DNA of 64,000 bases from Cymodocea nodosa (lineage: Eukaryota > Streptophyta > Magnoliopsida > Alismatales > Cymodoceaceae): the NCBI GenBank assembly GCA_036874045.1, contig CM072343.1:18186001-18250000 (forward strand), in the 5' to 3' direction. Below the pieces are notes generated by a model. The model searched no databases, had not been told where the DNA came from, and saw only the letters and a program-made list of their open reading frames with translations. Below, in pieces: positions 1 to 12,613 of this stretch. The stretch's first letter is position 1, and each line of letters starts with the position of its first letter. The position numbers were made by a program, and so were the translations under genes.

Positions 1-699
1 TCTGGTCAAATATGTCAACGACGTCTATATCCCACTCCTACGTTGACCGATCGACGCTTGCTCCTTGACGTTTCTATTTGCCTGTGTGTATTTAGAATCT
101 CTACAATATTCTAGAATCATCAGCCGGATCTATCTTTGATGCTCATCCCATAACATGGCGGTCAAATGCCAATACAACATGTGTATTTTTTTTGCCCAAA
201 TCTTAATTATTACATGGGCAGCACCCAAAAACGCCAAAAGTCAATATCAAGTTCTTGCTTCTACCATTTCTTTCAGTTGTCGGCTCTGTAATCTGTTTCA
301 GAAATTGGACATGCGATTACAATCACCGTCGTTTGTGATAACAAGTCCTGCTCTCTTAACGATTCACAACCCCATTTCCAACTCAAGCACCAGACACATC
401 GATGTGGATTTGCACTACAAGCGTGCTACATTCCAGCACCTGAATAGAATAGCTTGCAGACTTCATCACTGCTAGATAAACCTCTCCCACAGACGATCAG
501 TTCCCAATGATCTTGCACCAAGCAATCAACTCTGCATATCTCTGTCTTGCTTACGGGGGAGTATCAGAAGGTCTTGCTTTCCCAGCATGCCATGGCACTG
601 AAGAAGAAGGAAGGGCTGAGCTCAGAAAATGGCGAACTCCAGTGGTGCTGGAAGGTGGGTATGTTGTCGTTGGAGGATAGGGAAGGCGGGCTGCAGGGA

Positions 700-721
700 G
701 GGGGGGGGGGGGGGGGGGGGG
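700..721. repeat. Homopolymer run of 22 G
   Basis: An uninterrupted run of 22 guanines is read directly from the sequence. Such tracts can form quadruplex structures and are prone to length error in sequencing and assembly, so the true length may differ. Confidence 0.9.
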
Positions 722-2125
722 AAAGAAGTAAATCATTAAATGATAAATTTAATAATAAAAAAATATTAAATATTTTCCATGTCCGCCGCCTCTTTCCCAG
801 TTCCCAAAAATCACTTAATTTTGATTCATCATGCAGGTTTGGTGGCTATGAGAATCTGATATGCATATGGTTTCTAGTCGTCATGTGGTGTGTGATTGAG
901 ATTCTGAGAAGATGAGACATCAAATTTCGGTGCTGGATCGTGTTGGTTGGTCTTTCCAGTTGATGTCAATTAGATCTTTATTCAACTGTATCTTCAGAAA
1001 AAGGCAAATGCAAAATCAGTGTCTTTCGTATATATAATTGGTTTATGTTGGCTACACTGGTGTGTGCAATGAACTCTTGTTTTTTCTGTGCGAATGATGC
1101 ATGCTTAACAATTTAATAAAATAATTTTCTTAGTTTGCCATGTGCTTGTCTTATAATGAATCATTCAATACTTGTCTACTTAATTTTCATTCATTTGGTA
1201 TGATATCTTTAATACTGGTCTTGTCTGTACGTTAACCATCGGGAGAATGGGTTTCGATTTCTGCTTTCTAAACCGTCCAAATAATAACATGATTGATGGC
1301 CCTGTGCGTCGATTATAAATGTTTTCATGGTGACAACGGCCACAAGAGAATTGTATTGGACGATAATTTCAACCGTCGTTAAATAAGAAAAGTACCTAAT
1401 TGCTTATGAAATAACTTCACAAATGTAAAAAGTATATGTGAAAATCAGAAATGTTGGGATTAAAATTTGTAACATACGCAAGAAAACTATTTTGCAAGTA
1501 AATTTACAAATTTTCATATTAACGAATTAAAACTAAGTTAACCATTCATAAGATAAAAGTCTACCAATCAAAAGAGAAATTTTAATTACATATTCTAGGT
1601 AGCAGTATAATTATGCAAAAAGGTGTATGTTGAAAAATGTGGCTGATAACTCATACGTTGTCTTGAAAGTAACTTTTTAATTGATTTGTTCCAAGGGAAA
1701 ATTGACGTACAAAATATATATAATACTAGTTCAGAAGTACACAGAAATTTACCAACTCAAGAAGACGTTTTTTACCATCAACTTGTTGTTCGCTCAAGCA
1801 AACATCACCATTAGCAGATCCATTGATTAACAACAACAATCTATTTCGATTTTCACCAGTCAAACATGATAGAGTCAACACTTTCTTTCCACTTAAACAT
1901 GTTTGACTAGTATTATAAACATGAGATCTAGTTTATTACCTTCGTGCATCAGTAAAGCATGCAATAAAATTGGGGAAAAAAATATTCTTACATCGCACTC
2001 GTGTATCAGATGCTATTATAGTGTAAAAAACAACGGCACTTCGAGTTTATTGAAAGTGAATAAAGATTTGTATTTTTAGGCCAAACCTATTGGGTGGGCA
2101 ACGATAGGCGACAACAGCTTCGAGT

Positions 2126-2235
2126 GACAACGACAGCTTCAGGCGATAGCGAGGGCTTCAGGTGACAGCGGTGGCTTCAGGCGACAGCGAGGGCTTCAGG
2201 TGACAGCGGTGGCTTCAGGCGACAACGAGGGCAGG
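2126..2235. repeat. GC-rich minisatellite, 19-bp unit
   Basis: About 5.5 copies of a 19-base unit beginning GACAGC and ending CTTCAGG follow one another. Two variants alternate, GACAGCGGTGGCTTCAGGC and GACAGCGAGGGCTTCAGGT, giving a 38-bp higher-order period. The first copy and the last partial copy are degenerate. The block sits in a GC-rich island within AT-rich spacer. No protein function is supported for the frame running through it. Confidence 0.85.
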
Positions 2236-2426
2236 GGTGGTTTTGGTGTGAGGAGGTTTCAACGGTGCTATGTGTAGGAGGCTTTCGTGAGGGCAAGCAG
2301 TGAGCGCGACTACCAATGCGAGTACGACGACGACTGTGAGGGCGAGTGTCAAGCGTGACGACGAGCACAACTGCGAGTGCAACGACAATGGCGAGCATGA
2401 GGGAGGGTGAGTGCGTGCGCGAGAGG

Positions 2427-2486
2427 GTGAAAATCGTGTGCCCTTTGAGTGAAAATCGTGTGCCCTTTGAGTGAAAATCGTGTGCG
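2427..2486. repeat. Short tandem repeat, 22-bp unit
   Basis: The unit GTGAAAATCGTGTGCCCTTT plus GA occurs twice in full (2427-2448, 2449-2470) and then partially to 2486. It lies 190 bases from the 19-bp minisatellite in the same GC-rich island, so both may belong to one repeat-derived block. Confidence 0.85.
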
Positions 2487-4090
2487 CGAGGGTGGAAAAA
2501 TTTTCGTCAAAGATGGAAATTGAATCTTATATATGGACGAAAATATTTAAAATTAATTTCCGTAAATTTACACGCCGACTTACAAAAGTAAAGTTTAAAC
2601 TTTAATTTAATTTATATGAATTCTGGTGTACACTATCCCCATAAATGTACCAATAGTGATTACTGAAACAAAAAGATTATGAAAGAGAGACGGAGGATGA
2701 AAAAAGAAGACATGGTTGATTAACAGTAGCAGTCAAAGCGCACTGTCTTCCAAGCGAAGGCAAAATAATGTTCACTGTTCTTTCTCCGGCAGAGTGCGGT
2801 CGCTTGGCCTTCGATCAGGAAAAGCGTGTGATGAGCAGCAGAGGCAAATCGGCGGTGCCTTCAGATGCAATCCTCCTCTAGCTTTAACAGTAAAAAGGAA
2901 CACGGACAATCCCAAATGGAAGGGACCCATGAAAGATAAGACGGTGCGGAGATGCCACAGGGTCGAAGCTCAAAATGCAGAAACATTAATGCACGACGAG
3001 GCCGATGAACAGGGAGGTCTTTGGCTTTTTTGTGTCACACACACAGAAACATTCACCCCCCCCCCTGCCCTCCCTCCTTGGAAGGTCTGCTACTGATCAA
3101 CCTAATTTAGCCTTATCAGGGATATATATATATATGTATGCATTTGTGTGTGTTTAAAAACGTAAGGAGCTTCCTTTTGCGGAACCCATTACCGTGTATT
3201 ACATATCATCTCTTCTTCTGTGTATATCTTCCTTCCTCAAGGTCATGAGAGAAAGACTACATCTATTATGCTTCCCAATCCAGTTAGCATACGTGCTCTG
3301 TATAGATCGACCTGTTTGGCGTTTGCAGTACAGGAATCTTTTTCTTGGATGATGTAATGGAGTCTGGAGTAGATTTTTCTGCTCTTCTCTTGCGAGACAT
3401 CCTCTCTAACTTGATGCCTATCATTTTACAGCCAATATGGTCTGCAATGGCAGAAGAGAAAGGCTTTGCTGTAGCTGATTTTCCTTTACTTGGAATATAA
3501 TACGGTTCTTTTATAAAAGAAAGGAGGTTGGTTTACATGAAAAGATAAAAAAAGAGAGTGGCCGAATATTGTAAATGATAGAATTTGACAAAGAGTGTTG
3601 GCAAACTGTGATACATATTTTAATAGGTCATTTGATCACCACACATAAAAGTTTAATACAGATTTTAAATTGGCACTGGAGATAATAAAATAGGAAATTG
3701 CACCTGATTTTAACACAAAATAGAGACTGCAAGTTCTTGTGGTTGAGCTATGGAGCTGTATTAATGCTGAACGACTACCATGTTAGGGAATGGGGACCAG
3801 GATTTAAATACATTTTGGACCTTTTGAGAGAATTATTTGACAAAGGAAGGTTAGGTCTTGCACCGGCGACAACCTGGAACATGGATTCTAATCACCCAAT
3901 CGGTACAATTTATCTATTAAAACGGAGCTAAAACGTTGTGTTTGTGTAGGACCGATTTTTTAGTTGGGTTGGATTTTTAGTAGACCTGTGAAATTATTCT
4001 TGAGGTTTATTTGTTACGGATGATTAACAATTACGGGTATCTTCGAAAGCTGCAGATCCTGCAACCACATCTGCAAGAACGGAGTGGTCT

Positions 4091-4092
<2 letters not shown>

Positions 4093-4127
<35 letters not shown>
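4093..4127 (+). repeat. (TC)n microsatellite upstream of the WEB gene
   Basis: An uninterrupted run of about 17 TC dinucleotides lies 285 bases before the inferred start codon. Pyrimidine tracts like this are common in plant core promoters and leaders (Y-patch or CT-rich leader). It may therefore lie in the 5' leader or mark the transcription start region, but no transcript end can be seen here. Confidence 0.85.
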
Positions 4128-4130
<3 letters not shown>

Positions 4131-4328
4131 GTTGTAAAAGAAAAAATTGGAAATGACGCAGACAAACTACTGTGTAGAAGAAGGGAAAGGAGAGCGGCTG
4201 TGGTAGAGCAGTGGTGGTTGGTTGAGGAAGAAAAAGAATAATACATACCAACAACTCATCATCCATTTGCAGGGCGACCCACTAGGAGAGGAGAGGAGAG
4301 GCCCTTCTTGTTGTTCTCCATCATTCCG

Positions 4329-4364
4329 ATGGCTTTCCCTCGTCTTTCTTCCTTCTTCGTCTGA
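4329..4364 (+). other. Short upstream ORF (11 codons) in the WEB leader
   Basis: An ATG at 4329 opens an 11-residue frame (MAFPRLSSFFV) ending with TGA at 4362-4364, 48 bases before the main ATG. It counts only if transcription starts upstream of 4329, which is likely given the length of GC- and pyrimidine-rich sequence here. The peptide is not one I recognise as conserved. It could reduce translation of the main frame. Confidence 0.4.
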
Positions 4365-4412
4365 GGAGCCTCTACTTCCGCCTCCCCAAGTCGTAGATCG
4401 CCGCCTCCTACG

Positions 4413-7364
4413 ATGACGCCCAACAAGACCAAGTACGTGCCATCGGCCGCGACTCATCGCCAGATCTGATCTGGGTTTTCGTTCGCTTTATCGATCTGTT
4501 GCCCGCCATTCACTTCTTCGCATTTTCCCAATTGCTTTTGGCGTCAACCCCCGCTGGTTCTTTCCCTTTTGCACGTTCTTATGCTACATTCCGTTCCTGT
4601 TCTTTGTTTTCTTGTAGTTTCCCTAATGCTGCACTGGATTCGCTACCACCATTTGTGCTTTGACGTTTCTCTGTCTCTTCTCCTTTTATTATGCTTGTGA
4701 TTTTCGAGATTTGGCCCGTTTGCTTGGTGTGAAATGGAACATCTTCGTTCCAAATCTTTATGTTGCTGTTCTTGTGAAGTGATTCTGTTCCTTCTTGGGA
4801 TTTCTGAACAGATCTGGTCTGTTCGAGACTCCAAGGAAGAAACTTGCCGCACCGGCGGCACCAAGGAGTGGCAAATTGGGCGGCAGGGCGCCAACGAGAT
4901 CAGAATCAAATCCCACTTCTCCCCTGCAGAATGCACGCGCACCAGTTGATCGGTCACACACAAATAGTTCACACAACTCGGTGGGCAGACCGGCGTCTCC
5001 AAGATCCGTCAATTCGAGATCTACCGCGGAGCAGCGGTTGTCAAGAAGTCCCACTGCAGCTGCAAGAGAATTGGTAAACAACTTCTGCACTTGGTTAGTT
5101 CTATGTTGCGCTTGCCATGCCTCATGATAACTGCTAAAATTGTTCCTGCCCTTTGATGTTTTCCTCGGCCTCAGTCAGCAAAGGACAGTGAACTCCAGAC
5201 AAAGATCAATGTTGCTCAGGAGGATCTAAAGAAATTAAAGGAGCAGTTGGTCATTGCTGAGAAAGAGAAGTCTCAAGCAATTGAGGAGCTGAAGGAGGCA
5301 AAGAAGCAAGCCTACGATGCAAATGAGAGGCTAACTGAGGCCCTTGCTGCCCAAAAGCAAGCCGAGGAACGTACAGAGATTGAGAGATTTAGGGTTGTGG
5401 AGCTTGAGCAGGCCAGCATTGAAGCGGCTCAGCAGAAGGAAGAGGCATGGGAGAAAGAACTTGAAAGCATTCGCAGTCAACATATTCTTGATGTTTCTAC
5501 CTTGGCATCAACAAGTCAAGAGCTGGAAAGATTGAAGCAAGAGCTGATGATGAACATCGAAGCCAAGAATGCAGCCACCATTCATGCAGAGGAAGCATTG
5601 GGAATTGCAGAAGTCAATGCAGAGAAGGTGGCTAGATTATCTGAAGAGATCACCCATCTGAAATTGACTCTTGATTCTAAGTTAGAGAGCAAGGACTGCG
5701 ACACTGCAGAGAAAATCCTGGGGCTTAATTTGGAGATAGAGAGTCTGCGTGGCAAACTTGAAAAGGCATTGGAAGCTGGGAAGAAGTTGCCTGAGATGGA
5801 GAATTTGACCAAAGATCTTAGGAACGAGTTGGCTGATGCCAAGAGAGCTGAATCAGATGCAGCAAACGTTGCAGAGTATTGGAAAAAACAGGCTGCGATT
5901 CTTGATGCTAAGGTTGAGGAAGCCATCCTGTCTGAGAGATCAGCGTCAGAGTCCTTGGCCATGGCAGTGAAGAATCTGGAAGAATGTAGTGCTTCTCTGC
6001 ATGGCGCAGAATGTGAGATTGGAAGTCTTAAGGAGAAGGTTGAGTCACTGGAGATAGAAATTGGAAGGAACAATGAATGTGTCAGTGAATCGGGACATCA
6101 TGTTGAGTTGGTGAAGCAGGAACTTGTAGAAATGGAGAGGGCAGTGGAACTATTGAAATGTGAACTGCAAACTGTTGAAGAAGAAAAGTTGCAAGCCTTG
6201 AATAACGTGAATAAGAAAGAAAATGATCTTCAACACTTGCTAGAGGAGAAAGGAAAAGTTGTGAATGACCTAGAGATTACCAAGGTTGAGTTCGAGCATA
6301 GTAAAAAAGCAAGGGATGATTTGGCTTCTGCTTTGGATGAAGTCACCGCTGAAGCAAGAGAGTCACGAGGAAGGGTGCTAGAGAAGCAAGTGGAATTTAA
6401 CAATGCCCAAGAGAAGATAAACGAATTGGAATGTTCCCTGAAGTCTACCGGAGAGAGATACGAAGCTGCACTTGGCAAAGCAACGAATGAGATCGTTCAA
6501 CTCAAGACTTATATTGAAGAATCCAAGATGGAAGCCGATAATTTAAAGCATGAAAGGAGCATAAGAGAGAAAGAGCTACTAAGCTCCCTTAGAAACACTG
6601 AAGAAGGGCTGACTCTAGTTAAAGGAGAAATGGAGAAGGCAACTAGCAAACTCAAAAGAGCGGAGTTAGAAGTAGCTTCTGCAACGGAAGAGGGGATCAA
6701 GATATCAGATAAGCTAAAACAAGCTAAACTGGAGGCCTCCTTTGCATATGATGCTGCTGAAGAAGCACGAGCCGATAGCCTAAGTATGAAGGAAAGATTG
6801 CTGGATAAGGAAAATGAGCTGCAGTGCATTATTCAAGAGAATGCTGATCTCCGAAACAGAGAAAGAGACGCCCTCAAGAAGATCGAAGAACTCACTGAAC
6901 TGTTGGAAGAGGCCACTTTCAAGAAACGTGGGGAGGAGAATGGTGTGCTTTCAAACATCGAAAAGGATTATGATGTGGTGTCAAGGATGACTGAATTCTC
7001 GGATGGTGCTTTAGGGGAGTTCGAAGTGGATAAGCAGGGCGATGAATGCATTCAGAAGTCGAAACAGGAATCTGTCGATGAGAAAGGAGAGCAGCATCTT
7101 GAGTTACCAAATAAAGTCGACCTCAACTCCCAATCCGTGGACACAAGATTTTCTCCTGAGAGGGATCTAGGACAAGAAACGATGGTTGTTGAAGCCTACC
7201 CAAAATCAGATAGTGAGAGTTTCGATCAGAAGAATGAATCGTGTTCAGAAACGAAGGCAGGCATGGGAGGCTCCCCTGACAAGGATCGTCCACACAAAAG
7301 CAAATCACCTCTACTACGCAAATTCGGACATTTCCTCAAAAAGAAGAATAACCACAACCAATAG
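4413..7364 (+). CDS. WEB-family coiled-coil protein (At5g16730/At3g02930-like), 3 exons
   Basis: The exons are 4413-4432, 4812-5073 and 5175-7364, all with GT-AG borders, giving 823 residues. The start MTPNKTKSGLFETPRKKLAA comes from joining exons 1 and 2 across a split Lys codon. Residues 1-94 are rich in Ser, Pro and Arg. From about 100 to 690 the protein is almost continuous Glu/Lys/Leu coiled coil. The acidic tail ends in a basic motif, LLRKFGHFLKKK. This layout and length (Arabidopsis relatives are near 850) fit the WEB/DUF827 group typified by At5g16730, named for the WEB1/PMI2 proteins of light-driven chloroplast movement. The role of this branch is poorly known, and its predicted chloroplast location is not certain. 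I see no enzymatic motif. Other coiled-coil families are possible, but the combined N- and C-terminal motifs favour WEB. Confidence 0.88.
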
Positions 7365-10171
7365 TTCTTTGCCCTCGATGAGTTTGGCGATCTGTTCGTT
7401 GCGTTGCTGATTGGCTTTTACACTCTCTGGTCCTTGTTTTATGGATTCTCGAGTTCCCCTTTTTAAAAACCGAACAATAGAGAAATTGTCTTTTTTGCTC
7501 TTTTCTTTTTTTCCTTCTTTCCTTCCTTGGAGTATTTGAGAATAGTTGCCGTTCAATTTTTTTGCTTTGTAATCGCTGTTCGATCACCCTGGCCTGAAAG
7601 AAATTGATGTATTTGACGCTGTTGTAGTGGAAGGAGTTGTGATTTTGACGAGGTTCTGTTGAAGTGAAAACACAGCATTTGTGGGCTCCCTCCCTCCCGT
7701 CTTGGTCTTTGACACCGCAGAAGAAGGCGTGAACATCGCTGCCATGTTTCTGCAACACGGGCATCACGCCATGTGCTCTCCCTTAAGAAAACACACACCA
7801 CCATCGTTGTGAGGGGGGTATGCATGCTCTGTTCCGCCATGGAAATCCTCCTGGCATGCCGTGGTGGTGGCAGCAGCAGCAGCAGCTTCATCCTCTGATG
7901 GGTGTAATTTCTTTCTTTCTTACGACAGTCAAACATAAAGAACTGATAAGGGGAAGAACCCTCACCTCTCACTAAGCTTGCCTAAACTTACACGTATCAC
8001 TACTACCAACATAGATGGCAATGGCAGCTTATTAGCTTAAGATCAAGCCTATATACATCTCCTGGAGTGGTGATCTGTGAAGAGAATCCAAGTGTTGTGA
8101 TATGGAAGAAGATTTTCATTAATTCACACCCTCTTCTTTTCCAACATAGCCTTGACTCAACTTTTTAACCATCAATCATATGGTTCTGTAGCCTCTCTGC
8201 ACAAGTGGGCTCGATTCTCACGTTAAAAAAATGGCCTGCCTACTTGCCTCTTCTTTTCTTCAGGGTAAGGAAAATAAGGAACTGCTTGACAAGTCCTTCT
8301 TGGTATGGAACTTTTCTTTCACCACGTAGGTTTGTTTACCTTAGACATGTTATTCATGTTATGGTGCTAGGTTGTTGTTGTTCGGCAAGATTGAATTATA
8401 CTAGTAGTATGACCAAGATTGAGATTATGAATCGATAGGACATGATTTCCATAGATCGAATTAAAAATTCTGGGCTGTTAATTCATGTTAATTAATTACA
8501 CATGATACGAAGGAATGCAAGTCATGGGTGGTACCTAAAACACCATCGCACCTCTTCTCTTGACACGATATAATCATCTATTGTAAACAATGTTAGGCAC
8601 AATTCAAATCGTATTAGGTTAACATGACATGTCTAATTTACTTATCTTTGCCAGCAATCACAAAATGGATAAAAACATTATAGACCCATTCTTGTCTTCT
8701 TAGCTTCAGCTTCACTCATTCTCTAGAGTATGCTTGTTATATACTGGTAGTTTTTTTTGTTTTTTTTTTTTTAATTTAAATTCAAATCCAAATCCAAGAC
8801 ATTGCTTTCATCTATTAACTGCATCATGTGTTATTCGTTCTTATCCTCAAGAATAAGTTACTTGTCATTCTCCAAGGGATGGAGATATGGAATATGAAAC
8901 GGAGTCAATCCATATCCGTAAAAGTCAACGATACTTTGAGTGTAGAACATTAAAGAGAATTTTCTCGAACCGCCACACAGCAAGAAGGAATACGTCAAGA
9001 TTCTCATGAATATATTCAAATATTCAAGCTGAAGGCGCGTCAAGCAAAACAATTCCACTGGAAGAAAATTAGAGGAAAAAGTTACATATCGATGCCAACC
9101 ACGATATTTATCTCTAATGGTTTATTTGAACCGATTCAATTCAATTTGAAGAAGGGAAATTTTAATAAAAGAGTTCTGGTTTTTAATATTGGAGAAGAAA
9201 ATTCGAGTAAAAAAAATTACGTCAAAAAAAAAATATATATATATATATATTTGTGTGTGCGTGTATTTTTTTTAAAAGAAAAAAAGTAAAAATGTCAAAG
9301 AAAAGTTTTTATTTATTTATTTATGATTTTTAATAAACAAGTGGACCACAAGAAAGCAGCCATTTTTTGGGTCCGAAACGGGCGTCGGTTTGATTAGATG
9401 ACCACCGAATCGACCACAGCTGCGTACCTCCCACCCATCCAATTATTTCTACTCAATATAATAATAATAATAATAATGATAAATAGTAAAAGTCAGTCCG
9501 GCGGTTGTCTCTGAGATATCCACGTGTGTTGGGGCCGGCGGAATTCGTCGACATCGGAAAGTCTGCGGCGGAGATTCCGACGATGCCCACGGTGAGAAAG
9601 AGAGAAATTGGTGGTTCGCGTGCTTCGAAAATGACACGATGAAATCCGACGCTTTCCACCGCTCGGGATTTTGTCCCCCCCGTCCGTCTCCCCATCGACG
9701 CCGTGGCCCATCTCTCTCTCTCTCTCTCCAGCGGGGAAAAGACCACCCATATCAATCAAGCTTTCTTTTAAAGATAATGTAAGATCGCTTTTAATATTTT
9801 TCTTTGCCTGTAAAACATATATATTTATACTGTGCGGATGCGTAGATGTACGTGGATTGTCTTCTGACATCGAGGTGTTTATCATATGCAAGACTTGTTA
9901 GTCCGGCGCTGGGAGATGCTGCGGATCTGCTTGGTGAAACACACTACGATATGGTTGATTCTTTCCCTTCCACGATGATCGTTCGGCTTCAGAGTGGAAG
10001 CTCGGTTGATTCGGGCCTGTAAAGCAGGTCTTGAAATGGATAGATAAACCAGAGAGGTGTGGTGGTAGTGGGGCATCGATCAAGAGCACCAGGTGAGCGA
10101 GGGAAAACGATACAGACCTGTAATAATATATAATTATAATAAATTTAAATATAGTATTTAATAAAATGTTA

Positions 10172-10195
10172 ATATATATATATATATATATATAT
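10172..10195. repeat. (AT)n microsatellite
   Basis: An alternating AT run inside a very AT-rich stretch at 10.1-10.5 kb. Similar short runs occur at 3121-3135, 9234-9250, 13096-13104 and 14928-14946. Confidence 0.85.
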
Positions 10196-10370
10196 TATAA
10201 TATTTAAAATATTACTTTTCAAATATAACATTTTTTAAATTTATTATTTAATCTTTTAAAAATGATTAACTTTTTAATTTTCTAGCATTTTATCAAATTG
10301 ATAGTAATTTTTGTCAATTTATTATTTTTAAAATTATTAAATAATATATTTTCTGTAATTACATAAATAT

Positions 10371-10411
10371 CTTCTTCTTCTTCTTCTTCTTCTTCTTCTT
10401 CTTCTTCTTCT
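10371..10411. repeat. (CTT)n microsatellite
   Basis: About 13 perfect CTT units in AT-rich spacer. Seen directly. No coding role is apparent. Confidence 0.9.
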
Positions 10412-10999
10412 TTTTACTTTTCGATTATTTTCTTTAATATTTTCTATCATTTTCATTTTGTATAATTAATGTTATTTTTTATCACTTTAAAAAAAAAATA
10501 TATATATATATATACATAAAAAACAAGTCCAAAAGGTAGGCTTTGCTGTGTTGGGTGGCATATGCAAATGAATACACATGGAGAGGACCGAAGCACCGAT
10601 TTGTGTGGTGGCGGTGGGGGACGGAGGGTAATGGGAAACAAAGTCACCCAAAAACTTTGAACAAATTTTCATGTGGAGATATATGTCCCACTAGAGGTGT
10701 ACAAGCGTGATTGACGAGGAAGGCGGACTTTTTGAAAGTCGTAGGGAGAGAGAGCGAGAAGAAGATGCATCTCCCGACATCTGTGAGGTGACAGTGTTTG
10801 CATTCGACCGCATCATTTTGGGTGGTGAAAATGTAGTAGGGACATGTGTGGTGATGGATAAATGCCATCGGGGCTGTAGTGATCCGAGAAAAAGCGTTGC
10901 CAAGGAACTCGACATCAATATCGATTTTGATTCCCAAGGGAAGTAAGTAAATTAAAGCAATGTATCAATTAAAATGGAGGGAGACGAGGAATTCCTTGT

Positions 11000-11429
11000 A
11001 GAGTCCATTGGTAGTGAACTCGATTGGAGTTTGACGAAAGAAGGTAGTTTGCCATTGATTGGACGACATCGGTCTTATTGAGTTCGCGAATCTGATCGTG
11101 CAAAGTGTGGCTGTGGGGCTTGGAAGGGTGGCCATGCTTCTTTGGATAGGATGATGGTTTGGACGTTGGGGGCAACTGTGGATCTAGGCAAGGGGACTTC
11201 TTCAAGAGTGGGGCGATGGCCTTTGAAAATCATCATGTAGTTCCTGAATGTAAGGATGTTGTTATGGAACCATGACCGCCAGCATTGACAGGTCACTCTT
11301 TGCATGAAACTGAGAGGGGTATGTTGTTAGGGCATAAGTGAGGCCGAAACGGGCAGAGGAGAAGCTGTTGGTGAGGAGGAAGACATGGTACGTTGCATAG
11401 GCGATCAGTACCGAGTCTGATACCAAATC
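11000..11429 (-). mobile_element. Possible LTR-retrotransposon remnant (primer-site-like motif plus gag-like frame)
   Basis: On the minus strand, TGGTATCAGA at about 11419-11428 matches the usual plant primer-binding site complementary to initiator tRNA-Met. It is followed by a broken frame down to about 11.0 kb that is rich in Pro, Ser and His. An LTR would have to lie to the right, but I could not find a matching second copy, and the base just outside the motif is not the usual CA end. It could be a decayed 5' end of a gypsy or copia element, or chance. Confidence 0.3.
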
Positions 11430-12610
11430 AGAATTAATGAGTGATTGTTGTATGACGTTTGGTATGCTACCACACAGCTGAACTCACTTTGTATTTGTAA
11501 GTAAAGAATTCCATGAATAGATATGAATCAGAAAGAAAGATGAAGGATGGTGTTAGTACAGAAACAGAGATGCACAGAAGTTAATGCATCATCGGACCAA
11601 TCACACCAACAAAGCCAACCATTTCATCGGGACTCAAGTGTGGACTATTACTTGGATGCACAACTTTGGACAAGATCGGCCTTGCTTCATCTCCTCTGAT
11701 GTTTAAGTTAGGTAAGTGTTGTTGTATAGAATATATAAGTTTTAGAGTGAGATTGCATACCCAAAACATCAATCAGAAACGTAGGCAGGTGCTTGACCTG
11801 ATTTGAGTGAAAGCATTATCGTATCTTACAACGGGAATCATGAGATCTAGTGTGACATATGTACGTATAAAGGCTTTTTAAATAGTCTCAAGGTGTACGT
11901 TTTGTTAATAATCATGAAGATAATCCCTATTAAAGCATAATTATTGTTCAACATAAGGGTCTCACTTATGTTTCTTAGATATTGTAGGATGGAAAAGGGA
12001 TTGACGCATCCCTTCGTGGTGTATTGGCTAGGTTTGCTAGCTAGCGAGGAATCAATCAAGCAGACCCGGTATGGGAATAAAACATTATTCTTCACATGTG
12101 CTTCATCTGTGGCCAATTTTGGCGGGACTAGTCCTACCGTTGAGAACTAGATCTTAATTTCCACTTGTGCTATACTGTGGATCGACGATATATATTGGTT
12201 CATTTCTGCTTTATGCAGGTTTTTTATAGCATCATATGATAGATATGTTCATGCTGGTTACCGGCCTACTCTTGTACATTTCATGTTATGTCCTGTAGAA
12301 ATGCAGATAAGGTATGACATGACATGTTAAATTCTATATAAAACTAAGGCATTCTAATTAAGTATGGGGGGAGGGACTACTTCGTCATATTCTATATATA
12401 TGGTCACTCACACCTGCAATCGACAAAATTTTTCAAATATCGTTATGTTATACAAGGAGTGATGGTTCCAACTATACATGTCTTCTTCTTCTACTTAATT
12501 TAAGTCCACACCTGACCAAGGAGACGAAGAGCACAAGATGATCGATGGAATAAGAAACTAGCTAGGAATCTCCCTTGCTTTCTCTACAATACATGGTGGA
12601 TGGATAAAGA

Positions 12611-12613
<3 letters not shown>

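Larger units (their letters stand above)
1..4092. other. Intergenic region upstream of the WEB-family gene
   Basis: No gene is supported here. The longest frames (155-475, 547-915, 2716-3096) match no family I recognise, and the last two open at TTG rather than ATG. The stretch is AT-rich, apart from a poly-G run at 700-721 and a GC-rich block at about 2.08-2.52 kb holding two minisatellites. Three TTGAC/GTCAA cores (W-box-like) lie in the first 70 bases, which may be chance. The final part should include the promoter of the gene at 4.4 kb, but I see no clear TATA box. Confidence 0.6.

Noticed and set aside
155-475. 106-codon frame starting MAVKCQYNM
   Set aside because: It has an ATG, but no domain, no similarity I recognise, and composition like the surrounding spacer.
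2716-3096. 126-codon frame in spacer
   Set aside because: It opens at TTG, shows no domain and has a C-rich tail driven by a poly-C stretch.
5582-6829. Antisense frames (163, 82 and 106 codons) over the WEB gene
   Set aside because: They are shadows of the Glu/Lys-rich coiled-coil sense frame, giving Ser/Leu-rich antisense peptides.
7336-7972. Minus-strand frames of 139-143 codons after the WEB gene
   Set aside because: They overlap the likely 3' UTR, lack domains and show low-complexity Arg/Lys-rich composition.
8858-9058. 66-codon minus-strand frame ending in GLTPFHIPYLHPLENDK
   Set aside because: It looked protein-like at first, but I recognise no family, and there is no neighbouring exon, splice context or repeat copy to support it.
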